Shown here: piece after piece, positions 1 to 5,318 of the stretch
How the letters are laid out: each line of letters begins with the position of its first letter
Numbering within the stretch: the stretch's first letter is position 1
Assembly (NCBI GenBank): GCA_903930725.1
Contig: CAIYZW010000388.1
Coordinates: 1-5,814 of the forward strand
From: an uncultured Bacteroidota bacterium
Lineage (GTDB): Bacteria > Bacteroidota > Bacteroidia > Bacteroidales > 4484-276
DNA length: 5,814 nt
Direction of reading: 5' to 3'
Translations under genes and position numbers: made by a program
Notes under the pieces: generated by a model
Told to the model about the DNA's origin: nothing
Seen by the model: only the letters and a program-made list of their open reading frames with translations
The model's database searches: none

Positions 1-81
1 AACATGACCAAAGGGAAAAGCCTGGTAGAGTTGAACGCGCTCAAAGTTTTTAAAAAGAAACTCGAGCGAAAACGCTCAGGC
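1..81 (+). other. C-terminal tail remnant of an upstream GT2 paralogue, in frame with the next domain
   Basis: The 27 codons read NMTKGKSLVELNALKVFKKK followed by LERKRSG. Against gene 2 from its N200 (NITHDKSQVMLFLLKAFKKS, then LDRRRKAG), the N, T, KS, V, L, LK, FKK, L and R positions coincide with at most one gap near the end. The closing segment that other lineage-A genes carry after this point (a Pro/Leu-rich piece ending in a W/Y motif and a stop) is absent. It is replaced by a polar linker of about 16 residues (TIETEESEIKITTANR) that leads directly into the next GT2 domain. This looks like a junction where two tandem copies were joined after loss of the first copy's end and stop codon. 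Confidence 0.75.
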
Positions 82-873
82 ACCATCGAAACCGAGGAAT
101 CCGAAATTAAAATAACTACCGCCAATCGTCCAAAAATCAGCGTAATTATTCCGGTTTATAATGGTGCAGCCTTTATTTCGGAAGCTATCGAAAGTGTTTT
201 CGATCAGCATTACGAGCCTCTGGAACTTATTATTATTGATGATGGTTCCACCGACAACACCGCCGAAATGGTGAAGATGGCAGGTAAAGACGTCAACTAT
301 TTTTATCAGGAACGAAAAGGCCCGGCAGCCGCCCGGAATCAGGGAATCGAACTGGCCACCGGAAAATTTGTTGCCTTCCTCGATGCCGACGATGTGTGGG
401 TAAAAAACAAACTTTCGAGGCAAACCGGGATTCTCGAAAATAGGCCGGAAATTGAGGCAACAATTGGTTTTACGCACAAAATCCAAATGTCGCTAAAAAT
501 TGATGAAGCCACGGCCCAGGCCAACCTCAGCGGGTTGTTTATGTTGAGCCTGGGCGCTTCGTTGTTTCGTAAAAGCGCTTTTACCAGGGTTGGAAAATTT
601 GACGAAACCTTGCAGTCGGGCGAGGACATTGACTGGTTTTTGCGGGCACGGGAGGCAGCGGTTCAAATAATTATCCACAAAGAAATTGTTCAGTTTTACA
701 GGTTGCATGGCAGGAATATTTCCAACAATCAGGCGCTTGTAAACTTATCTTTGCTCAAAATTCACAAAAAATCGCTCAACCGCCGGAAAGCCGAAGGTCA
801 GGGGGCGGTTTTAAATCTTCCAAAACTGAATAATGCCGAAGATGTTTTAAAATTCTGGCAATCGAAAGATTAG
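1..873 (+). CDS. GT2 glycosyltransferase, 5'-partial; probable second half of a fused double glycosyltransferase
   Basis: Predicted to transfer a sugar from a nucleotide-sugar donor to an unidentified acceptor in the cytoplasm. Counting the Met codon at 4 as residue 1, a GT-A domain starts near residue 44 (KISVIIPVYNG). The nucleotide-binding pair is D79-D80 (IDDGSTD), the metal-binding DxD is D127-A-D129, the catalytic-base motif is E207-D208 (GEDIDW), and H235 lies in FYRLHGRN. The tail is basic (KKSLNRRK) and ends in LKFWQSKD. The ATG at 4 is probably not the start. Codons 1-27 (NMTKGKS...KRSG) line up almost residue for residue with the tail of the next gene (NITHDKS...RKAG), so the frame very likely continues upstream into another glycosyltransferase domain. 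No in-frame ATG lies between codon 2 and the GT2 domain, so the domain has no obvious start of its own. If ATG 4 were the true start, the protein would be 289 aa with an unusual 43-residue leader. Stop is TAG at 871-873. GT2 assignment is firm; the fusion is an inference from alignment by eye. Confidence 0.9.
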   Translation, partial: NMTKGKSLVELNALKVFKKKLERKRSGTIETEESEIKITTANRPKISVIIPVYNGAAFISEAIESVFDQHYEPLELIIIDDGSTDNTAEMVKMAGKDVNYFYQERKGPAAARNQGIELATGKFVAFLDADDVWVKNKLSRQTGILENRPEIEATIGFTHKIQMSLKIDEATAQANLSGLFMLSLGASLFRKSAFTRVGKFDETLQSGEDIDWFLRAREAAVQIIIHKEIVQFYRLHGRNISNNQALVNLSLLKIHKKSLNRRKAEGQGAVLNLPKLNNAEDVLKFWQSKD

Positions 874-884
874 ATTTGCAAACT

Positions 885-1637
885 ATGAATAAGCCACTCA
901 TCAGCGTAATAATCCCGGTTTTTAATGGCGAGCGTTTTATTGCCGAAGCCATCCAAAGTGTGCTTAACCAAAATTATGAGCCGCTCGAAATTATTGTGAT
1001 TGATGATGGCTCAACCGATGGAACTGCTGATTTGGTAAAAAGTATTGAAGGTAACATCCGTTATTTTTACAAGCAAAATGGCGGGACCGCTGCTGCCCGG
1101 AACATGGGGCTAAGCCTTGCCAAAAGCGGGCAAATTGCTTTTATTGATGACGACGATGTTTGGGTGGATAACAAACTATCGCTGCAAATGGAACAATTTA
1201 ACCAGTTTCCTGAAACAGAAGTTGTGATAGGTTTTTTGCTTCCGGTTCGAACGGTAAATCAGGCAAGTATTGATGCCGTGCAGGAAACCAATAACAAAGG
1301 CGCTCTGGTGCTGTCGCTTGGCAGTATTTTGGTAAAGAAAAGTGTTTTCGATAAAATCGGAGTTTTTGATGAAGAATTAACTCTTTCCGAAGATACAGAC
1401 TGGTTTTTCAGGGTGCGTGAAGCTGATATTAAAGTTAGAATCAACAAGGAGATTGTACAATTTTATCGTTTGCACGACAAAAATATTACCCACGACAAAA
1501 GCCAGGTAATGCTGTTTCTGCTTAAAGCCTTTAAGAAATCGCTCGACAGACGGCGAAAAGCCGGATTAAACACTGGTTCTTCACTTCTTGATTTTAAAAA
1601 TGTTGATGAAATTATGGAATATTGGGCTTCCAAATAA
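885..1637 (+). CDS. GT2 glycosyltransferase, lineage A (250 aa)
   Basis: Predicted cytoplasmic nucleotide-sugar-dependent glycosyltransferase; donor and acceptor unknown. The GT-A domain opens with LISVIIPVFNG (residues 5-15). The nucleotide-binding pair is D40-D41 (IDDGSTDGT) and G-x-AAARNMG spans about 66-75. The metal-binding motif is a run of four aspartates, D88-D91 (FIDDDDVW), where relatives have DADD. The catalytic-base motif is E169-D170 (SEDTDW). H197 sits in VQFYRLHDKN, followed by a basic tail (KKSLDRRRK, about 217-225) and a closing segment ending EYWASK. At about 250 residues it is a minimal single-domain enzyme with no membrane segment. The chosen start is ATG 885; an in-frame TTG at 876 would add three residues and is less likely. 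The gap to the preceding stop is 11 bases and to the next start 6 bases, implying one operon. The first 50 residues are nearly identical to those of the gene at 3128. Confidence 0.93.
   Translation: MNKPLISVIIPVFNGERFIAEAIQSVLNQNYEPLEIIVIDDGSTDGTADLVKSIEGNIRYFYKQNGGTAAARNMGLSLAKSGQIAFIDDDDVWVDNKLSLQMEQFNQFPETEVVIGFLLPVRTVNQASIDAVQETNNKGALVLSLGSILVKKSVFDKIGVFDEELTLSEDTDWFFRVREADIKVRINKEIVQFYRLHDKNITHDKSQVMLFLLKAFKKSLDRRRKAGLNTGSSLLDFKNVDEIMEYWASK
903..1042 (+). repeat. Conserved donor-site DNA module, copy 1
   Basis: This stretch encodes residues 7-52 of gene 2, the first beta strand through the DDGSTDGT motif. Compared by eye with the copy at 3140-3279 it shows about 10 mismatches in 140 bases, eight of them synonymous. 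Against the copy at 1671-1810 it shows about 14, with a perfect 41-base match at 984-1024 versus 1752-1792. It is a dispersed intragenic repeat long enough to support homologous recombination. Confidence 0.8.
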
Positions 1638-1643
1638 TACAAT

Positions 1644-2408
1644 ATGAAAGATACCAAAAATCCATTGGTTAGTGTAATAATCCCGGTATTTAACGGCGAA
1701 CGTTTCATGTCCGAAGCCATCCTGAGTGTGCTCAAACAAAATTATGAGCCACTCGAAATTATTGTGATTGATGATGGCTCAACCGATGGAACGGCTGCTT
1801 TGGTAAAAATATTTGAAGGCAACATCCGCTATTTTTATCAGAAAAACAGCGGTATTGCTGTTGCCCGAAACGCAGGGGTTACGAAGGCTAAAGGCGATTT
1901 AATCACTTTTATTGATGCCGACGATGTGTGGGCAAAAAACAAACTTGAAGTCCAAACCCTGCTTTTCGAAAATAATCCGGAGGTTGAACTAGCTATGGGC
2001 CTTCTGATACAAAGCCCGTTTTTAGGTTTCGAAAAATTATGTACGATGAACCTCGAAAATATGAAAGGCCTGTTTGCAACACAGTTGGGCTGCACACTTA
2101 TCAAAAAAGAGGTATTCCAAAAAGTTGGTTTATTTGATGAAGAAATGCCAACAGCCGAAGACCTCGACTGGTTAATCCGCGCACGGGAAGCCGGCATCGA
2201 AATTTTGGTGCATAAAGACATTGTACAGTTTTACACCATGCATGCTAAGAATATTACAAACGACCGGAAACTATCGAATTTTTACATGCTTAAAGCCTAC
2301 AAAAAATCACTAGACCGACGACGTAAATCCGGGGACGAAAACTTCAGGAATGTTCCGAAACTTGGTAATTTTGATAAACTTTTCGAATACTGGCAAACCA
2401 AATCATAA
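1644..2408 (+). CDS. GT2 glycosyltransferase, lineage A (254 aa)
   Basis: Predicted cytoplasmic sugar transferase of the GT2 family. LVSVIIPVFNG occupies residues 8-18, the nucleotide-binding pair is D43-D44 (IDDGSTDGT), the metal-binding triad D91-A-D93 (FIDADDVW), and the catalytic-base motif E172-D173 (AEDLDW). The segment IVQFYTMHAKN contains H200; the Tyr-Arg-Leu seen in relatives is Tyr-Thr-Met here. The basic tail KKSLDRRRK (220-228) and a closing segment ending FEYWQTKS follow. The stretch between about 122 and 148, before LGCTLIKKEVF, differs strongly from the other copies and probably shapes acceptor choice. The start at ATG 1644 gives the N-terminal length typical of the array. The preceding stop is 6 bases away; the following gap of 27 bases is the largest in the window. 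All expected active-site residues are present, so it should be functional. Confidence 0.93.
   Translation: MKDTKNPLVSVIIPVFNGERFMSEAILSVLKQNYEPLEIIVIDDGSTDGTAALVKIFEGNIRYFYQKNSGIAVARNAGVTKAKGDLITFIDADDVWAKNKLEVQTLLFENNPEVELAMGLLIQSPFLGFEKLCTMNLENMKGLFATQLGCTLIKKEVFQKVGLFDEEMPTAEDLDWLIRAREAGIEILVHKDIVQFYTMHAKNITNDRKLSNFYMLKAYKKSLDRRRKSGDENFRNVPKLGNFDKLFEYWQTKS
1671..1810 (+). repeat. Conserved donor-site DNA module, copy 2
   Basis: This is the equivalent of 903-1042 and encodes residues 10-56 of gene 3. It shares a perfect 41-base run (1752-1792) with gene 2 around the IDDGSTDG codons. Upstream of that run, mismatches are more frequent and several change the residue (for example FIAEAIQ to FMSEAIL). 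Confidence 0.75.
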
Positions 2409-2435
2409 ATCATTTATCATAAAACATTATTTTTT

Positions 2436-3131
2436 ATGAAAACTGTAAACTGTCCTCTGGTAAGCATAATTATGATCGTTAAAGACGGCGAACGCTTTAT
2501 CCGGCAAGCTTTGGATAGCATTATGGCGCAAAGCTACCGCCCCTTCGAAATAATACTTGTTGATGGAAATTCACAGGACAAGACCCTCGAAATTGCCCAT
2601 GAATTTAGCCCCATCAGCATTTTGCAGCAGGCTGGAAAGGGTGTTTCTGATGGTTATAACACAGGCATCAGGGCGGCAACTGCCGATTTTGTAGCTTTCC
2701 TGTCGCACGACGATTTGTGGACTCCGGATAAACTTACTCTACAAATGAATTACCTGATCGGACATCCCGAAATTATGTTCACGAATTGTTTAAGAACTTT
2801 CTTTCTGGAACCGGGATCGGGAATCCCCGAAGGCTTTCGCAGGCATTTACTCGTTGGGGACCATCCAGCAATGATTATGGAAAGCTTGGTTGCCCGGAAA
2901 ACAGTTTTCGATAAGGTTGGATATTTTAACAATGCACTTCGTACCGCCGAGGATGTGGACTGGTACAGCCGTGCCACCGACCTTAAAATTCCTTCGATCA
3001 TGCTCCCGCAGGTATTGCTGCGAAAAAGAATCCACGACCGGAATATTTCGATGGATGTTGATAAAAACAACCAAAATCTTTTAGTTGCGCTCCGGGCATC
3101 GGTTGTACGAAAAAAGGAGCTTTTAAAATGA
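2436..3131 (+). CDS. GT2 glycosyltransferase, lineage B, WcaE-like donor motif (231 aa)
   Basis: Predicted cytoplasmic GT2 sugar transferase from a lineage different from its neighbours. LVSIIMIVKDG (8-18) opens the domain. The usual DDGSTDGT is VDGNSQDKT (42-50), and GVSDGYNTGI (69-78) replaces the G-x-AARN-x-G motif. The metal-binding motif is SHDD (90-93), lacking the first Asp of DAD. These changes occur together in the GT2 subgroup that includes colanic-acid-type WcaE enzymes (VDGxSxDxT, DxxNxGI, FLxxDD), so they indicate a subfamily, not decay. The catalytic-base motif E172-D173 (AEDVDW) is intact. H200 lies in LLRKRIHDRN, and the protein ends soon after a short basic tail (VVRKKELLK), without the W/Y closing segment of lineage A. 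The stop overlaps the next start as ATGA at 3128-3131, a translational-coupling arrangement. The start is ATG 2436 after an A/T-rich leader. Confidence 0.92.
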   Translation: MKTVNCPLVSIIMIVKDGERFIRQALDSIMAQSYRPFEIILVDGNSQDKTLEIAHEFSPISILQQAGKGVSDGYNTGIRAATADFVAFLSHDDLWTPDKLTLQMNYLIGHPEIMFTNCLRTFFLEPGSGIPEGFRRHLLVGDHPAMIMESLVARKTVFDKVGYFNNALRTAEDVDWYSRATDLKIPSIMLPQVLLRKRIHDRNISMDVDKNNQNLLVALRASVVRKKELLK

Positions 3132-3880
3132 ACAAAATCAGCGTAATAATCCCGGTTTTTAACGGCGAACGTTTTATTGCCGAAGCCATCCAAAGTGTGC
3201 TCAACCAAAATTACGAGCCGCTCGAAATTATTGTTGTTGATGATGGTTCAACCGATGGAACCGCTGATGTGGTGAAAAACCTGGCAGGAAACATCCATTA
3301 TTTTTACCAGCAAAATTCAGGGATTTCCGCAACACGAAACAAAGGGATCGAATTAGCCACCGGCGAACTTATCAGCTTTATTGATGCCGATGATGTGTGG
3401 CTGCCTGACAAATTAAAATTGCAAACAGCTTTTTTACACCAAAACCCCGAAACGGAAATTGTAATCGGATTTTTGTTGCCTCTCCCATTTGAGAACTGGA
3501 ATGAAGTAACCGACGACCAGATTTCATGCGGAAAAAGTGCACCTGTACTTCAGTTGGGCTGTACGCTGATGCGGAAAAGCGTTTTCGGAAAAATTGGGGG
3601 GTTCGACACCGGAATGATGCTGGCTGAGGATTCGGACTGGTTTTACCGGGTAATGGAGGCCGGTATCAACGTTCATGTAACGACCGAAATCGTTCAATTG
3701 TATCGTCAGCACAGCAATAATATTACAAAAGACAAAGCTATAACCAACAGTTATGTGTTGAAAGCCTTCAAGAAATCGCTTGACCGGCGAAGAAAGGCGG
3801 GAGTTTCGACAGACTTGCCGCTTCCGGCTTTCGGCAACATTGAACAGGTGAAACAGTTTTATCTAAAAAAACAACAATAA
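3128..3880 (+). CDS. GT2 glycosyltransferase, lineage A (250 aa)
   Basis: Predicted cytoplasmic GT2 sugar transferase and the closest relative of the gene at 885. KISVIIPVFNG spans 3-13, the nucleotide-binding pair is D38-D39 (VDDGSTDGT), the metal-binding triad D86-A-D88 (FIDADDVW), the catalytic-base motif E167-D168 (AEDSDW), and H195 lies in IVQLYRQHSNN. The basic tail KKSLDRRRK (215-223) is the same as in genes 2 and 3 and is followed by a closing segment containing VKQFYLKK. About the first 50 residues differ from gene 2 at very few positions, while the rest agrees at only roughly half the positions by eye. The middle stretch 119-142 is largely unrelated. ATG 3128 overlaps the previous stop by four bases, and its own stop overlaps the next start by one base (TAATG), so genes 4, 5 and 6 are probably co-translated. 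All active-site motifs are intact. Confidence 0.93.
   Translation: MNKISVIIPVFNGERFIAEAIQSVLNQNYEPLEIIVVDDGSTDGTADVVKNLAGNIHYFYQQNSGISATRNKGIELATGELISFIDADDVWLPDKLKLQTAFLHQNPETEIVIGFLLPLPFENWNEVTDDQISCGKSAPVLQLGCTLMRKSVFGKIGGFDTGMMLAEDSDWFYRVMEAGINVHVTTEIVQLYRQHSNNITKDKAITNSYVLKAFKKSLDRRRKAGVSTDLPLPAFGNIEQVKQFYLKKQQ
3140..3279 (+). repeat. Conserved donor-site DNA module, copy 3
   Basis: This is the copy inside gene 5. Against gene 2 it has about 10 mismatches in 140 bases, including exact runs of 26 bases or more at the start and a 32-base run through the codons for RFIAEAIQSVL. Most differences are third-position changes. This argues for sustained protein-level constraint as well as common origin, and against a very recent conversion event. 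Confidence 0.8.
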
Positions 3881-4611
3881 TGGAAACTACCGAAAACCCA
3901 CTGGTTAGCGTAATTATTCCAACATACAACGGAGAATCTTTTATCGGCGAAGCGCTGCAAAGCGTTTTTAATCAAACCCGGCAGGTGGATGAAATTATTG
4001 TCGTTGATGATGGTTCGGGCGATTCAACCATGGAAATTGTAAAAAGATATCCCGGCAAAATCAGGCTCATCGAAAATGAACACAAAGGCAATCCGGCTTT
4101 CGGGCGCAATATCGGACTCGAAATTGCTAACGGCGATTTCGTTGCTTTCCTCGATCAGGATGATTTATGGCCCGCAAACAAAATAGAAATCCAGCTTGCA
4201 AACCTCTTACAAAAACCTGCCGCAAAGGTTGATTTCGGAAAAATCATAACATTGCATCAACAACAAGAAAAAACACTTCTGTCAAACTTTTACGACGAAA
4301 TGGGTGATTATTTTCTACTTTCCGGTGGCCTGTTTCGCAAAGAAGCTTTTGATATTGTGGGCAAATTCGATGAAACTTTAACGTATCACAGCAGCGATTT
4401 CGACTGGATTGCACGCGCCATCGAAAATGGGATTGCCTTTTCAAAAAATGAGAAAACAACTTTAATTTACCGCATACACGATGGAAATTACTCCAATAAT
4501 TTCGAAAAAATTAAACGCGGTGTTGCCGAAGTTTTTATGAAATCAATTTTACGCCGTAAAAAAAACGTTGAAAATGGGATTTCAACTTTTCCAAAAATTA
4601 AATTGATATAA
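3880..4611 (+). CDS. GT2 glycosyltransferase, diverged lineage A (243 aa)
   Basis: Predicted cytoplasmic GT2 sugar transferase. LVSVIIPTYNG (8-18) opens the domain, the nucleotide-binding pair is D43-D44 (VDDGSGDST), and the metal-binding triad is D92-Q-D94 (FLDQDDLW). The GxxAARN motif is altered to GNPAFGRN with one extra residue (about 70-77). The catalytic-base motif reads S-S-D173-F-D-W (171-176): the Asp is kept but the preceding Glu found in most of the array is Ser. H200 lies in LIYRIHDGN. A basic tail (KSILRRKK, about 221-228) is present, but the protein stops at STFPKIKLI, about 14 residues before the W/Y ending of genes 1-3. Donor-site motifs are complete, so an active enzyme is likely, perhaps with different acceptor chemistry. 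The start overlaps the previous stop by one base, and the next gene begins 8 bases after its TAA. Confidence 0.91.
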   Translation: METTENPLVSVIIPTYNGESFIGEALQSVFNQTRQVDEIIVVDDGSGDSTMEIVKRYPGKIRLIENEHKGNPAFGRNIGLEIANGDFVAFLDQDDLWPANKIEIQLANLLQKPAAKVDFGKIITLHQQQEKTLLSNFYDEMGDYFLLSGGLFRKEAFDIVGKFDETLTYHSSDFDWIARAIENGIAFSKNEKTTLIYRIHDGNYSNNFEKIKRGVAEVFMKSILRRKKNVENGISTFPKIKLI

Positions 4612-4619
4612 AATACAGC

Positions 4620-5318
4620 ATGCCGACACCAAAAATCACAGTAATCATCCCGGTTTTTAATACCGAAAAATATCTGGCCGAAGCCATCGGAAGTGTGCTT
4701 TCGCAAACTGTAAAACCTGCCGGAATTATTGTTGTTGATGATGGCTCAACCGATAATAGCACTGAAGTTGCCCGACAATTTGAACCACTCGTTCGTTTGA
4801 TCTGTCAGGAAAACAAAGGTGCAGGAGCGGCACGAAACACCGGGATTATCAATGCGTCCGGCGAATACCTGGCTTTTCTCGATGCCGACGATCTGTGGAC
4901 GGAAAATAAACTTGAAATTCAACTTTCATATCTTCAGAATAATCCCGGAACCGACATGGTTTTAGGCTATGTTGAGCAGTTCATTAGCGCCGGGCTGCCT
5001 GATGATTATAAAAGCAATTTAAAACCGGAGCTCGAAAAAATGCAGGGCTTTCTTGCTGGCGCCATGCTTATTAAAAAAGCGACATTTTTGAAAGTCGGGT
5101 TTTTCAGCGAAAAACTTGAGCTGGGCGAGTTTATTGACTGGTTCAGCCGTGCCAAAGATTTGGGTTTAACGTATGAAGTCTTGCCCGAAATCTTGCTCAG
5201 AAGGCGCATTCATGATGCAAATATGGGCATTTACAAAAAACATTTCAAAAAAGATTACACTTCCATTCTTCGGGAAGCCATAGCCCGAAAACGCAAAGCC
5301 AATGAACAGAACAAATAA
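4620..5318 (+). CDS. GT2 glycosyltransferase, lineage B, with altered catalytic-base motif (232 aa)
   Basis: Predicted cytoplasmic GT2 enzyme. KITVIIPVFN spans 5-14, the nucleotide-binding pair is D40-D41 (VDDGSTDNS), GAGAARNTG 67-75, and the metal-binding triad D88-A-D90 (FLDADDLW). Donor and metal sites therefore look intact. The motif that should supply the catalytic base is G-E170-F171-I-D173-W: the Asp of the usual E-D pair is Phe (codon TTT at 5130-5132). D173 is the conserved second Asp of the EDxDW motif, not the base. H198 lies in LLRRRIHDAN, which resembles gene 4 and not lineage A. The tail is basic (AIARKRK) and there is no closing W/Y segment. The enzyme may be inactive, use another residue, or use a different mechanism. 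Alternatively, GEFIDW may be a subgroup signature, since I have an unverified impression of having seen it in other GT2 proteins. The last 17 bases overlap the next gene. Confidence 0.91.
   Translation: MPTPKITVIIPVFNTEKYLAEAIGSVLSQTVKPAGIIVVDDGSTDNSTEVARQFEPLVRLICQENKGAGAARNTGIINASGEYLAFLDADDLWTENKLEIQLSYLQNNPGTDMVLGYVEQFISAGLPDDYKSNLKPELEKMQGFLAGAMLIKKATFLKVGFFSEKLELGEFIDWFSRAKDLGLTYEVLPEILLRRRIHDANMGIYKKHFKKDYTSILREAIARKRKANEQNK

Noticed and set aside
76..486. Minus-strand open frame of 136 codons opposite gene 1, and similar minus-strand frames opposite the other genes (e.g. 1838-2221, 2750-3208)
   Set aside because: They lie entirely over well-supported GT2 genes, have no recognisable motif, and are expected by-products of the codon composition of the sense strand.
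876..884. TTG at 876 as start of gene 2
   Set aside because: The ATG at 885 gives MNKPLISV, matching the N-terminal length of gene 5 (MNKISV), and ATG is strongly preferred in the other genes.
2405..2417. Small inverted repeat (ATAAAT-C-ATTTAT) at the end of gene 3 and in the 27-base gap
   Set aside because: The stem is only A-T pairs with a one-base loop and overlaps the stop codon; it is too weak for a terminator, and the next gene continues the operon.
2409..2435. Possible promoter in the only sizeable intergenic gap
   Set aside because: It is A/T-rich, but I see no convincing Bacteroidota -33/-7 pair (TTTG / TAnnTTTG), and 27 bases is consistent with an internal operon spacer.
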